A DNA stretch of 64,000 bases from Chrysemys picta bellii (taxonomy: Eukaryota; Chordata; Testudines; Emydidae). The number at the start of each line of letters is the position of its first letter. Position 1 is the stretch's first letter. The DNA lies in the NCBI RefSeq assembly GCF_011386835.1, contig NC_088792.1, positions 38,244,882-38,308,881 of the forward strand, in the 5' to 3' direction. This document shows positions 33,304-46,810 of the stretch, in pieces. The translations under genes were made by a program, and so were the position numbers. The notes under the pieces are model-generated. The model ran no database searches. It saw only the letters and a program-made list of their open reading frames with translations, and had not been told where the DNA came from.

Positions 33304-36300
33304 TTTGTCCAATATAATGTATGTATCAATAGTATCACCACTGTGAACATAAGCTTCCAAAATGTAACTGATTTTGCTTAGAAACTAAACTTCAAAAGCA
33401 GAGATAAAACTAAAGGGTTAGAAAATTATTCCCGGAAAGTGAGGAATAGTTTCACTGCATACTGCTGCTGTCTGTTGTTGATTTTTTTTCATTTACAACC
33501 TGATTGGTACATGTTGATCCAGACTTTAATACTATAAACTACTAAGGAAATTAAAACAGAAACTTACTGATTTGAAACATCTATATTCAAAGGATCATGA
33601 ACCTGGATTGTTTTTCTTCCATGTAGTACAACATAATTGCAAGCACCTTAGTCAGAATGCTAGGACTGTGTCTGATAGACATTCATTTATTTGTGTGATT
33701 TATGTAAAACAGCTATAACAGTATCATTCATTGAATCTGACTGCCTTCATTTCTATAGTGCCTCTTTAAATAATCTTGACACTATAAAGGCTATGTGTTC
33801 ATGTCTTTATCAAAATTAGATGTGAATCCATATGGCTGTCGTATTTTATTGGTCCTTATAGATTTAGCTGCCTACCTTATTTCATAAGGAGTTATTGGGG
33901 CCTTTAACTTATCACAGAATGCCCAGAAATCACCGGTCTCTTGGACTACTCTTCAATATTCTCCTATATTCTGTTCTCTACATGACTGAGAAGAATATAG
34001 CTTTTATAAACCTCTCAGGATGCTTCATGAATTTTGTCAGAATTGGTATAAATGCCTTTCTCCTTTGTTATCTCCTTAATAGATTTTTTTTTCTGGGCTC
34101 CCTGTCTCAGTTGTCTGGTGGAAATGCTGCTTTCTCTGTTCTCAGGAACAAAGAAATGGCTCCTGTTTAACTTAATCAAATACTCTGGGCTCTTTCTGAT
34201 AGAAAGAATAGTGGCCAATTTACCTCTACCACTATTAAGTCCCCAACAGTTTTCCTGTGTGTGGGTTTCTATATGTTCCTTCAGTGAAATCTCTACTTTT
34301 TTCCTGGGCTATTTCCTTCTGCCACATTCTCTTTAAGAAGACTGACATAAAAAAGTATCTTACCATTCATGTATTTTTGTTGAAGATCATGGTGTTTCAT
34401 TAAATTATTTCTTGTCATTCATTTGCAATTAAATGATTTTTACTCACTGCACATACCAGGGCTTCTGTAGAGGAAAATTATTAGTGCTCTTAGAGCCAAA
34501 CCCTGCAGGCTTTATTCAGCCCTTCTGCAGCCAGAATTCCCAGTGCCATTAATGAAAGAGTATTACTGACTTTAAGAGGAGTTTTGCCTGAGTAAGAAAT
34601 GACTCTTAGTAAATGTCTCCTGGATCATATTTCACAATCAGACTTTCATATGGTCTCTGCTAACATTAGGTTTTCATCCTCAAATTTTAGCTACATTTTC
34701 CATCCATCACACAAAATAATTGACCCTAGAATATGAACTTCTGCCGGATGAAACAGTAAAAACTAGCATTCAGCCTCTGTTGCTCACTTTACCCATGTAA
34801 CAGGACTCATTGAGTCAATGGGATCACTCTCAGGAGAGTAAGGCAAGCAGGATATGTCTCGGAGCAGCTACCCCAGGCTGTACACAAACAGAATAGCTGT
34901 GTCTTGCTGTATCTATATTAAAATGATGTGGCTAAGACTGAAATCCAAATTACAAAAGAAAACGAAGTTTCTGATTTTATTTAAACGAAAATCTGAGCTT
35001 TTAAACTCTAGTCCCTTCACTGATAAGTGTGGTTAGGGGCTGGCTTTTGCATACAGGCAAATTAGACAGTTGTCTGGGATAGCAAAATATTAAGGGTAGT
35101 AAATGTTAAGTGGCTGGCTCTTGTCTGAGTCTGCATCTGTGGGAGACAATTCGAACATTTTCAAATTTTCTCAGGCTAGCAAATGAACTGTGGAACAAGC
35201 ACATTCGGCTGTAATAAAACGGATGAAAGTAAAAAATGCTGCAGTGGATGGAACGGTACTGCAGAGATAGGTGAACACTGCAAAAACATTTCCAGGCATA
35301 TTTGTTAAAACATTTAAATGAATTTGTTTTGACTCTGTTTGTGTCCCTTTTGTGTTTGCCATCTGCAAGTATTCTAGCAAGTTAGTTTTTTTTGTCAGGG
35401 ACATTCACTGAAACAGCTAATTTTAATTGAATGTAGGAGAATATTCACAGCATGTGTATTTGGAATTAACAGTTGTGAGTATTTGCACTTAACTCTGATT
35501 CTAAGACTTCAGTTCTGGACACAGAAACATACCAGGGGACTGATGAGTCCAATCAAAACAGCTCATATTTCAAATATTCATACTGCACTCTTGTGAACAA
35601 ACTACAGAACAAGAGTTACTTGCACAAAATTATTTAGCTAATAATTCTGAATAACGAATAAATAACAATCTTTTCAAGTCTATTCACAGGCAATTTACAA
35701 ATAAAAAAAGAGGTGAATTTTGTTAATTATTTGCCCTCTCTGTTGTAATGAAAGTCATGGCTACAGTGACAATTGTTAGCTCCCTTAGGTCCAGGTCCTG
35801 CAAAGGCTTACTTTTGAGTTTAACTTTAAACATGGATTACTCACAGGGGCAACGTTCAGCAAATGTAAGACTCTACAGAATCACAGTGTTGATCACACTG
35901 ATGTGACTATGTATGTAATACCTCTAATTTTTACTGTGTTATTATAGTTAAATACTTTTGGTGAACTAAACAGTGTGGGTGAAGCATCAATGAAACTCTT
36001 AGCTCTGCCAATGCCAATGAGTTGTCATCAACAGGCGTTGAGGGCACTCAGTACTTGGTGGAATTGTGATTGACTCTGAAGCTGTTTGTGGTTGGGCTCT
36101 GAAGCAGATGTTTTTACATTTTATTTTTGAGTTTTAAAAATTCCTTTTTAATAGTAATTCAACTGTATGAATGGTCAATATCCTATTGACATAAGTGGGA
36201 GTTTAGGTGCACTAGGGATGCAGATCTAAATCTCTAAAGATTAAATATCATCATACTATACATTTAGTGGTGGCATACAGCTGCACAATCATGGTTGTGT

Positions 36301-38380
36301 TATGAAGAGAGGAGAAACCCTAGACAATACTGCCTGGTTCAGAAGAAAATTAGGTATACTTTTAATGGGAGAGGGAAATGACAGATGATTTGAGAAAGGG
36401 AGTCAGTAACTTTCTCCCGAGTGGCTACCTTTCTGGAATTTGGGGAAAGAGTTCATTCAAATGTAACTAGGAAATAGAATAAATGTAATTGTTTTTCTTT
36501 ATGTATGAGTAAATTACAAATTCTCATTGTTTTCTATAGAAAGATGGTGCCCTTTTAAAAGCATCTGCATGTGATGTATTTGTTGGCTCTTTTTTTTCTT
36601 CCTATTATCACTCAATTTGTAATTAAAATTTAAGCAACAATTCTCCCTTATTTTGTATCTTTGTCTGTGTTGCTTGCAAAATATAAAATACATTTAAAAA
36701 AATTGTTAATGCCAAAATGCAATCCTGACTAAGCACTCCCAAAGGGAAATAATTAAACACTCCATTCTTTGCAGGTGAAACCTGATCATTTAAATCACTT
36801 CTTTATTTCCCTTATTGTACCCCTATTTAGGATCAAAAATCTGAATGAATTAATTTAATCTGCATTGAAAAGTAATTATAAGTTATTGCTCAGGAGGTAA
36901 TATTCACAACATTTACCAAGCAGAAATGCTATTCTTGGTTAGCAGGTAGCTATTTGGCTTGAAGTAGTTTGTGGTGTTGATAAAGGATTGACTTTAAACT
37001 ATACAGCAACAGCATGCTATTAATGGAATATCTGCTTCTACTCAATACAAACTTCTCTGTCAAATCTCAATATGAAAGAGAAAAAAGTGAAATATTCACA
37101 GCTAGAAACACACATAGGTTTTAGGCTAAAATTCAACGATTTCAGCAGTAGGGAACATCCTTCCTGTTTTTGCAATAAAGTACATGCCGAATACCGTTAC
37201 TTTCATTATCTAAGCAAAAATGCGAGCAGAGCTTCTGTGGCTAAAGAGGCGTATGTCCAGCAAAGTGAGTAGGCATTTTAGTACATCTCGTTAGTTCAGT
37301 ACACAACCCAGAATACATCCCTTTGTTTCCCCTCCGTGAAACCATGTTCATGTAAACACAATAAATGCAGAGTTAATGGAATGGAAAAACACAGACAACC
37401 TCATATTCCTGATTTACACACAATGAATGTAGTAGTTTCCATAGATTTCTATAATGAAGTGCCTTCTTTTTATTAAAATCAAGTCAGTTCTAACATTTTG
37501 TTTGTTTGACCGTGTTATCAGTACAGGTGGGAGGATGATGCATATCACAATTTGCACAGCCCATGATAGTGCTTATGGGCCAAACCTTCCAAACCGCACA
37601 AAAATGAGTACTTGCAACATAGTTACAAATGTCCCAGTGCATGTGCAAGTCTGGCTTTGCACAAACCTATGTGCACATGCAAACCTGCTTTGTGAACACA
37701 CATTGGACTATGGCAAACTCCTGTTATTCATGCACATTTTTGTACATTTGGCCTACAGTGTCAACAGCAATGTCAGCATAACAGACTAGTTGTCATCACC
37801 TTTTATTATCATAGGTTTTCTTGGGCTCTTTTTCTCTTCTATCTTGTTTACAATGTTGAACAAATTAATTGTTAACATTCCCTACTCAGAGACTGAATTA
37901 TCCAATAAATACCTACCTAAAGTGAATTACATAACGTGTGGAAGTTGCATTATTTTTAGTACAAATGATTTGACCCAGGAAATTTGCTCACATTAACCAG
38001 GTACCAGAGTTGAAAAATATTTGAATATATTCACTAATTTTGTAACTCCTGTACTCCTAGGTTCCCATTTCCCTCCCCCCCCCCCCCCCCCCGTACTCTT
38101 CATTTCAGCCGTCTTCACTTGTTCTGATATGTCCAATCTTAAACTGGGGCAGAGACCATGTTGTTTGGTTTAATGCACATCTAAATATTTAATAAGAGTA
38201 GATAGCCTTATACATAAAGGAACATGTTGGAAACAAATATAGATCTTTTAGTTCTTATTTTTCTCTTCAGAGTGTTAATTCCCCTTCATCTTATTTTGTT
38301 GATAACACATCTAAATAATGGAAAACTGATGGCGAATAACCACAACAACATTTGACATTTCCATAGCATCTGCTATCTGA
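33304..38380. other. Long AT-rich unique stretch, no gene seen
   Basis: Frames of up to 111 codons (37454-37789) show no recognisable domain. A poly-C run lies at about 38076-38092. Scattered old-repeat phrases occur near 34490-34630 and 35790-35880. No RNA gene was identified. This is the longest stretch of the window nearly free of young mobile elements. Confidence 0.5.
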
Positions 38381-38384
38381 GCCT

Positions 38385-38545
38385 CTCTGATGTTAATTAC
38401 CACTCACAATAACCTTGCGAGGCAGGAATTATTATTCTCATTTTATAGATGGGGAAATTGGGGCACAAAGAGGGTAAATGATTTGCCCAGGGTTGCACAA
38501 AGAGCCCTGACTCAGGAAAGCATCCCTATTCAGGATAGCACTTAA
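38385..38545 (-). repeat. MIR-type SINE relic
   Basis: CTCACAATAACCTTGCGAGG, then TTTTATAGATGGGGAAATTG and GATTTGCCCAGGGTTGCACA are the reverse complement of the MIR body and 3' half. Confidence 0.75.
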
Positions 38546-38549
38546 GCAG

Positions 38550-41050
38550 TATATCTTAGTTATATGCAAAAAAGAACCCTTTTTGGCAAAGCAAAGACAG
38601 CAGCAGATTTATATAGCTTTGCGGTTGCATCTTGCTGCTGCTGAGTAGCCTGTCACCAGTTTTCCACAGGCCAAATGGAAAGGCATAATACTTTACAAAC
38701 CATGTGAAAAGTTATCATCCCATCCCAGAAGCGTTCACAGCCTAATTCAGCAGAACAGTGACCTGACGCTGTCCTCAACCAGGTTGAAGAGGAACCAAAC
38801 AGCTGTCAAATTATAATGCCATTCAGCTACTCTAACTTGGGCTAGATTTAAACCAGTGACCTCAAAGGGAAGGGCTCTGTATCCTTTTAGCACGTCCCTA
38901 TGCAATATAGTTCCACTGGCAGAATGTTTTAATCCAGACAGCCTCCTGGAACGTTGCAGGGGCTGTGCGCCTGTGGATATGCTATCACACTTAAGGTCTT
39001 GTCTAGTCATCAGGCCCTTCCAGACTGAAAACCATTCACACGTTACATGTCTTAATTCCAAGGGGAATGCTAACTCCTTCCCTTTTTCAGTTGGGATTTC
39101 TGGAAGGATCATCCCAAACCACCAGCCTGGCCTTTAATTATTTTTCTTTATTAGAAACTGCACTGGAAAGCCATTTCTGCCTGAACACGTTCAGGGCAGC
39201 AGGTGTGGGAGGCAGACACTTGGTCTCCAAGGGAGTTACCTGAAGCATAAGGTAAGCTACTTAAGCCACATTTGGGACCCATTTTTCAATTACTATATTC
39301 ACAGCCTTAGACCTGACCTACACCCTGGGAGACAGAAGCTTGTTTAATTGGTTGTTGTTGACATTCCTTCAGGGATGTCAGAAGAGGTAGCTCAGAGAGA
39401 GAATATTATATGTTAGTCCAGCATTGTGCATGGATCTGACTGACACTTTCCTTATTCCTTCTTATGTACCATTACTACTCTGTCTTACAGTAGACCATAA
39501 AACACATTGTATTTCCCTTGACTTAATAAATACAAAGAGAAATGAGGGACGGTAGGAAGATCTCATAAAAATAGTGGTTCAATCACCCTGGTAAGGATAT
39601 CAGATTTTTTTAAAAGAAAGAAATGCTGTTGCTGCAGCAGCCAACATCACAGCATTTTAATTATGATTCTAATATTCGTAGCACAAAACCTGGCAATTTT
39701 AATGACAAAGTACTGTGATTGCACAAAGCATTTTTAGAACTAATAAATCTCTACAGAATACTGGCATGAAACGTATTAAGATTCAATTCCTGCATTCATT
39801 AGTAAAATCAAATAGCGTGTGGTGGAGATGGTTATTTGAAAAATGCATTCAATGTAAATTGATTTTGTATTGTCAGGAATAATATTGAGAGTGGCTCTCC
39901 AGTACCTTAACACTTCAACCATTGCACTGCCAGCTGCACGTTATGCCTGTAGTTGTGGGAGATTTATGGAGCATTTTAATTTTCACTTTTAGTGGTGTTA
40001 ACCAGTGGAGAGGTACTTAGTGTACTTGACATTAATCCCAAATTCATGCACTAACAGTAGCAAAAATAAGGTGCTAATAAAAGCCAGAAGTCAACCATGG
40101 CTCAGTTAAAATATTTATGTGTTAATATTAATCATGTCTTCCAGTCCATGTACTTTCTTGTGGAGTGCCCATTACCATAGTGGCATCTGAGCACCTCCCA
40201 AGAGCAAGAGGGACAGCAATGAACTTTCTCTCTCTTTCTTCCTTCACTCCCAGCAAGAGGCAGGCTTAGGGTTTTGCTTTTTGGGTTATTGCTGAGTGTA
40301 TGAGAGCAGAAGTACTGGAGTAAGTAAGGGTGATGTTACAAGAAAGCTTGACCGAAGGGGCAGTGTTCGTACTGAGTTCTGAATGCTATGATGTTACCAG
40401 TCCTGTGTCGTTAACCCACAGAGGTAAGAAAATTCATTCCTATCATTAAAATTAGACATCTCTGTCCATACAGGAGATCCAGTGTCTGAATTGTTTTGTA
40501 CGTCTGCTTTGACTGTAAGCTCCTCGCATCAAGGGCTCAATTTCCTCCGATTTGTATAAGGCTGAGCTGACAGAGCTGAACTAATAATAATAATAATAAT
40601 GATAATATTTATTCAGCATAAAAATAGGGCAGGGGACTAAGATAGGCACCGTGAAGAGCAACATAGTCAAGTAATAAATATCTGTCGGGGGGGAAATAAA
40701 ACTAAAGCCACATATATTAGGCAAACTGAGCCAAAAAGATAAATGGGATGTGAGCATGAGCAGAGGGCTGTTGGCACTATTTCTAGGTGTCAAGATCAGA
40801 AACTCCACCCCAGGGTTAATAGGAGACCAGTATTTACTGCTGCAGTGTGAGCAAAGAGGAAATTAAGGAGCACTACTTATCCAAATAGCAGCAGGGTTAA
40901 TTTCATTATTCAGTTTCTTAATGAGGCAATATTCCTTGAGTGTAGTGCATTGGTGAACCAGAAGGGGTCAGCTGCTTCATATGGAAATAGAATGGTATAG
41001 AGAAGGGCCTTTAAGAAAGAGAACTTCTACAGAGCTTCTTCTATGTTGAG
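38550..41050. other. No gene seen; relic repeat with AAT tail
   Basis: Overlapping opposed frames near 38747-39137 (121 and 93 codons) resemble nothing known. At 40510-40612, GACTGTAAGCTCCTCGCATC followed by an AAT/AATAATGAT run looks like the tail of an old LINE/SINE relic. Confidence 0.4.
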
Positions 41051-41056
41051 TCACCT

Positions 41057-42118
41057 GAGACTAGATCCACAAAGGGATTTATGCACCTAACTGCCATTTT
41101 AGGCACCTAAATCCAAAATTTAGATCCCCCAAAATCCTGCTCAGCTGCTGACTAAACCTGTCGGTGGCTAAATTCCCTAGGCACCTCAGTTTCCATGGAT
41201 AAAGTCCCCCAGGCATCTAAAAATCTGCCAATGAGCATGCGGCCATAACCTGGCCTTAACTTGGTGGTGGTGGGGATTGAAGGTTGGGGGCGGAGCGCTT
41301 GGTGGATAGTCCTGGAACTGTGTTCTGCCGCATTCTGACTCCACTCCAACACTGCAGTGGGTCACTCTCAATCTCTCCTGTTGAAGCTGTTCTACTCTGT
41401 ATCAATATAAATATTCACAGGAATAAGGGAAGACTGAGAGTGATTCCCTAAGTGAGTGGTCAAGCCACTCATGTGGGAGACCCAAGTTCAGTTCCCTGTT
41501 CTAATGACTATTTGGAATCCTGAATGTGGGGAAGCAGATCCCTCTGGCCTGGGTTTAAGTATCTAATTCCAACAGGGGTGTGTGGAACTTAGACCACACA
41601 CCTCTCCTGGGCATTTTCTATTGGCTAGCTTAAGTGGCTAATGCTCAGCTTGCTGGCTTTTGTGGATCCCATTCTTGGGTGCTAACTTTCCCAATGTATT
41701 GTATAGAGAGCCTGGGCAGCTAATTCAGGGCTATAAATTGCACTAGGTAGCAGGGCGAGCAAACATTAGGCACTGCAACACAGGGTACGTCTATTCTATC
41801 CTCCGGATCGGCGTGTAGTGTTCGATGTATTGGGGATCGATTTATCGCGTCTCGTCTAGATATGATAAATTGATCCCCGAATCGACGCCCATATTCCACC
41901 TTGGCAGGAGGAGTAAGCGGAGTCGAAGGGGGAATTGCGGCGGTCGACTCGCTGCTGTGAGGATGGCTAGGTAAGTCGAACTAAGATACTTCAACTTCAG
42001 CTATGTGAATAGCGTAGCTGAAGTTGCATATCTTAGTTCGAAACCGCCCCGCCCCCCCCCCCCCCCCCGCTAGTGTAGCCCAGGCCACAGAGTCTAATTC
42101 CCCTTTGTGGATCTAGCC
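41057..42118. mobile_element. Inverted-end element CTAGATCCACAAAGGG
   Basis: CTAGATCCACAAAGGG at 41061-41076 has its inverted copy CCCTTTGTGGATCTAG at 42100-42115. The similarity continues a little further on each side. Outside are CCTGAG and CCTGGG, which may be a target duplication. The inside includes a TAGGCACCTAA-type motif and, at 41450-41510, GGGAGACCCAAGTTCAGTTC, resembling a tRNA box B. A palindromic MITE is inserted near its right end. No transposase frame is visible. Confidence 0.55.
41783..42086. mobile_element. Palindromic MITE, inverted second copy
   Basis: Read on the minus strand this matches the MITE at 10285-10580: GGATCGATTTATC, AGTCGAA-type blocks, AGGTAAGTCGA and the hairpin AACTTCAGCTA / TAGCTGAAGTT. 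The flanks are ACA on both sides (41780-41782 and 42087-42089), a 3-bp target duplication. A C run near 42052-42068 precedes the right end. It has lost several CpGs relative to the other copy. Confidence 0.7.
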
Positions 42119-42329
42119 CCTGGGATTCTTGATCCTCATGATCCCCTTTGCCAATGCTGGTAAGTTGGGGAAACTAGATATTAAGCTTTGGGATATTACC
42201 AACATGTGCTACAAGAATGAATGAATTGGCATAATTGATATGTGCAGATAAACCCAAAATCTATTAATTAGAGGTCCGGGGCAGGCATATGAGTGGTATC
42301 TGCTTCAAAGGCTGAGTTTACAGCAGAGT

Positions 42330-42490
42330 AGTTGGGTCTGTTTCTCCAGTGTCTTGTATCTTGTGCAGTCATTTACACCTGAGCAAAAGGGGTGTAAAAT
42401 GTGACTGTGTCAGACTGGCTGCCGTTCTACACCCACTTTGCACAGGTGTAAATGACACAAAGTGCAAGGCAGTGGAGAACCAGGCCCAGC
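42330..42490. repeat. Fold-back repeat with TTTACACCTG arms
   Basis: GTCATTTACACCTGAGCAAA and its inverted partner TTGCACAGGTGTAAATGAC lie about 75 bases apart, with an inner pair around GGGTGTAAAAT and TTCTACACCC. MITE-like, with no coding content. Confidence 0.5.
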
Positions 42491-44685
42491 ATTTTACCAG
42501 CATGCATCTCCCCTGAGAGAGACTTGACAGGGCCCCACCAATTCTGAAGTCTTGTTTGAGTATGATCTAAGGATTATAGTTTGAAATAATCACCCCTACG
42601 TTTATAAACATTTCTAGGTATCCTAAATGAAAAGTTAGGGTCTGGCCTATCTTGTTTCCACAGACAATTTATTTAGCCATCTGAGATCGCGCAAGAATGG
42701 AGTGTAATGGGGCTTTAGAGCCATCTCTAGATTCAATAGCTAAAACAAGGATATCTGAACTGAAGGAGATTTTATTGTCTCCTTTTTTTTATCCTGCTGT
42801 CTTTCTCAGATCTGTCCTATGCATATCTGCATTCGCCCATGAACAAATAGTGCTGAGGGGCCAATCATCACAAGCCAGGGCAATTTGGCCTTGGTTCACA
42901 GAGAAGCAATCAAAAAAAATCAAACAATTGGTAATCACCCTGGTAAGTAGTAAGGCCTATAATAAACATACATATTTGATAAATTCCATCTCAGCCTCCA
43001 TTGAAGTTCTCAGAGACAACACACGTGAACTCCCACTCCATTTGATCAAAAGCATTTTTGGTAGCCAGTGAGCAAAAGAAAGAGTCTGCAAGAACCACTT
43101 GCTAGTTACACAAGATTAATCAATCACCTGAAACTGATAAAAGAATTTACCCCTGTAATGAAACACATCTGCCTGGGCCTTGACTAATTTATGACTGTTT
43201 GCAGATCATTAATATGTTGAACCAAGTTTTGGGAGTCAGATTTGATAAGTGAAATTGGCCCATAAACAAACAAAGCTCAGCTCTTTTTAGCTTGGGGCCA
43301 ACGTTATTTTTTTGTGTCATTGTCAGATGGCGCCTACACGGTGCCTCCAAATGCCCTAACATTTGCAGTAGATGACAGGAGAGCAAAAGAGATCATTTCA
43401 CTAAAATATGCAGTGAGCCAGTTAGGTTCTAAAGGCTTCAGAATACAGTTTGGCTAGTTACTCCTTTTGCTTATTGCTGAACTACAAACCTACTTCAACA
43501 AAGGAGCAAAAGCAGGTGACAATTCAGGCAGGTTAAATAAACACTAAAAGAAGCCGTTCTTCTGTTCCGTCCCATTGTTGCAAAACTATCTGTAACCTGA
43601 TTTGGAGGCCTTTCCAATTTCCTTGATTTGTAGTGACTCTAGACACTTTGTAGTTTATCTGCCCCTCTGCTATGCCACACCATGAAACCAGATGCTGCTA
43701 GGAGAGGCCCAGCAGGAAAAGATTAATAAGATCATTATTTGGCATGTAGCCAGGATACCTTGCAGTTGGGATAGCTTACCTCCTGACAATCAGAATAGTT
43801 TCATTTTGTCGGCACTAGCCCAGGTTAGTACAGCTTTAAGTAGGCAACAGCAAAACTTTGCTTCAGTTCTTCTTTTACACAAAATCCTAGAGAAAGAAGA
43901 AGAAAAAGGAAAACCACACTGAGCTAGTGTGAAAGCACGTACAAACAAGAAATTAACTTAATATGTGATTTCAGAAAGAATGGACTGATTTGATTTTAGG
44001 CATAGTTCCATCTTGACTGTTTGAGGCTTTTGGAGATTAAGCAATAAAAAAGAAAATTCTCTGTATTCTCTCTGAATATTAAAGATCACATACACCTTTC
44101 ATTAGTGCAAGGATTTGCTTGAGACCTGGCCAATGCCCTCCATGCCATCCCACTGTAGCATGAGGTAAACCAGTCCTGTTCTTCCACCTGAGGGTGGCTG
44201 TATTTCACTGATGTCGTCATGTGCATGAGAGTGCAAATGACCTGACTCTGAGAAATGCTAAGCACCTCTGATTATCAATTCCAAAGAACCTTGGGATAAG
44301 AGGCACTATAAAAAAGTAAATTATCATTATAAGCATATTCAGTAGACTTCCCCAATCATGTGAAAATGGAAAGCTCATTTAATAACATTCCAATTTTAGC
44401 TCCAGATAATGAAACCAACTATACATTTCTTAATGTGGTTGTGTGTGAGGCAGTATGTTATTAATTAATGGTACTTGTTAACAGTATCTTTAATTTGTTG
44501 TGCATTTTTATCAGGGGAACCTTTCCACGTATGCAGTTGTCAGTGATATTTAGGGGCTAGTGGAGCCATCTAGTGGTAATGTCCTGCACTGCTATGTGGA
44601 ATAACCAGATTGAGCCTGGTTCTCTTACTCCCCACATAGGTAGGGGCTGGGAGTGCCGCACAGAAAGCATGTCCAGCCATGGGAG
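42491..44685. other. No gene seen
   Basis: A 124-codon frame at 42697-43071 and shorter ones have no recognisable domain. Near 44285-44336, CCTTGGGATAAGAGGCACTA plus an AT-rich end resembles an old LINE tail. No RNA gene was found. Confidence 0.4.
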
Positions 44686-44700
44686 GCTGGCATTACTCAA

Positions 44701-45036
44701 CTCCGGTTTGAATAAGGACTGGGAATGGCTGAGCCATTACAGACATTGAATCTGTCTCCCCTTGTTAGTATTCTCACACTTGTTATCTAACTGTCTGTCT
44801 GTACTAGGCTAGCTTGATTATCACTTCAAAAGTTTTTTTTCTCTTAATTAATTGGCCTCTCAGAGGTGGTAAGACAACTCCCACCTGTTTATGCTCTCTG
44901 TATGTGTGTATATATATCTCCTCAATATATTTTCCATTCTATATGCATCCGAAGAAGTGGGCTGTAGTCCACGAAAGCTTATGCTCTAATAAATTTGTTA
45001 GTCTCTAAGGTGCCACAAGTCCTCCTGTTCTTCTTT
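44701..45036 (+). mobile_element. Truncated PLE, TSD TGGCATTACTCAA
   Basis: The first bases still encode the very end of the endonuclease protein (SGLNKDWEWLSHYR). A 3' untranslated region and the tail with a hammerhead-like fold follow. It ends at CTCCTGTTCTTCT, lacking the last 40 or so bases of the long tail form. The flanks TGGCATTACTCAA at 44688-44700 and 45037-45049 are a perfect 13-bp duplication. Confidence 0.88.
44945..44984 (+). ncRNA. Hammerhead-like fold in PLE tail
   Basis: GCAT, CCGAAGA, extra A, GTGG(G)C..GTCCAC stem, GAAAGCTT, ATGC in order. Only the U-to-C change in the CUGANGA string and the extra A depart from the hammerhead core. Confidence 0.45.
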
Positions 45037-45399
45037 TGGCATTACTCAATAGCTGCAGACCAATTTAAGGATCAGCCTTCATAGGCTCACACAGCAACAT
45101 AGTGAGGCGAGGCAAATGATGGGGGTGCAAGTGAAAGAAGAGGTTCTCAGGGATTATACTTCACCTTCACTCCAACTGCACTGGGATGGTTGTCACTCAT
45201 TACCAGATGACAGTTCCATTTAGGAGGTGTCAGCCAACGCTGGTGTCTCTAGGAGAGCTGCTCAGCCCTCTCTCTATTGCTTCAGTTATCACTCAGCTGA
45301 AGAGACTCCGGTACCCACATAAGAAGATTGGGGGAGATATCCCTGATGTCATTCCCCTGTATCCCTGATGCCAGGAAAGAAAGAGGTCAGAGTCTCAGA

Positions 45400-45720
45400 C
45401 TCTGCCCCTGGGCAGGGGGCTGAGGCTGAACGTTCCTGTAACAATTCTGCCAGGGGTGCTCCCCCTGGCTCCTCCCAGGCCTTTCCCCACCCCGCCCCGA
45501 CTCTTTCCCACCTCTTCTCACCCCCGCCCCGCCTCTTCCCCGCCCTGTTCCACCCCCTCTTCAGGATTGCGTAGATATGAGGGCTGGCTGGTCTGTAGAG
45601 CTCTGACCAGCTCCACACCTATGGAGCAGCAGAGCCAGGTTTTGACTAACAGTTTGTATATCAACTTGTGAAGCACTTTGGGATCCATCAGCGTGACCAG
45701 TGCTATATAAAATGTCATTA
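45400..45720 (+). repeat. Partial hAT-like C-rich fragment and LINE-like tail
   Basis: GCCAGGGGTGCTCCCCCTGG through CCGCCCTGTTCCACCCCCTC closely parallels 47505-47610 inside the hAT element there, but both ends are missing. At 45665-45720, GTGAAGCACTTTGGGATCCA with AGTGCTATATAAAATGTCAT resembles an old L2/CR1-type LINE tail. Confidence 0.45.
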
Positions 45721-46300
45721 TCACTAGTGATGTTAGAAAAAATAGGGAGAGTAATGAAAAATACTCAAAATTCCTCAGACGTGGTTTTCTGGGCAGGGGG
45801 TAATTCAAAACTTGGACCAAAAAAATCAAAATGTCAATATTTTGATCAGCCCTAAGTACAGTATCACTAGCTGAAAGTTGTAATATTTTTAAATGGCATC
45901 TGAAGATTGCCTTTAAGGAATCTAGAAGCTGAAATGAAACAAAAATTGTGAGACAGGAGTAGCCAACTGTTTATTAGATAATAACAATGTACTTGATAGG
46001 AAGATAGCTCTTTAATGATTTTGTCCAGTTAAACCTCAGCAGAGGAACTGTTGCCCTGCACTGCTTATTTACCACATCAACAATCTGAATATTTAAATGC
46101 TAATGAATGTTTTTTTTCCTGTTGATTCTTTAATAAAAACAAAGTGCTAAGTATGTTGCTGAATCATTTCTGATAATCAGTAATGTATATTGGGCAGATA
46201 AGAATGTGTCCACTAGAGACAGAGAACAGGAGGAATGCCTCACAGCTAGAAATATGCACTCATTATCAGGTTCTCAGCATGGAAACTGCAGAAAAGGTCT
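45721..46300. other. No gene seen
   Basis: AT-rich, with no notable frame or repeat. Confidence 0.5.
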
Positions 46301-46810
46301 CTGAAAATCCAGGTGGTTAAATGGAACAGAAAGCTGGATGGGACATACCTGAGTATGGTTGCACAGCTGCTCAACCTACAAGATTCTCAAGCGTGCCCAC
46401 AAAGATCTCCAACCATCCAAAAGAGAGAGATGATCCTTATCAGAGACTGTATGCTAAGAAGAATGTGTAAGCAGGATCTGAATGAGCTCTCCCTGGACAT
46501 CTAGTGATGAACGGGGGGAGAAGACTTCAGGAACCGACCTTCTTTGCATAGACTTGCCCACTCTGCCTAGGTGCACAGCATGATGGAGCTCCTTTGCCCA
46601 AATTATCACTTTTGGCTGGTGTTGGATTGAAAGTCACTTTGCTATTGGGTGCAGGAGTAATAAAGCATCATCCTTGTTTTGTGAATAAAGGTCAGCCGAA
46701 CTGTGCTTGGCATGCCCTGATTGAGGGTTTCACATGCTACAGAACTGCACTCGCTGAGCAGAGGGTAGGAGTGTCAAAGCCCAGTGGAGATGGGGGGATG
46801 GGGAAATAGG
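46300..46810 (+). repeat. Unclassified repeat, LTR-like 3' part
   Basis: The stretch ends with two AATAAAG-type signals (near 46660 and 46685) within about 25 bases, then GCATGCCCTGATTGAGG-type text. I suspect part of a retroelement such as an LTR, but found no second copy, TG/CA ends or target duplication. Confidence 0.25.
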
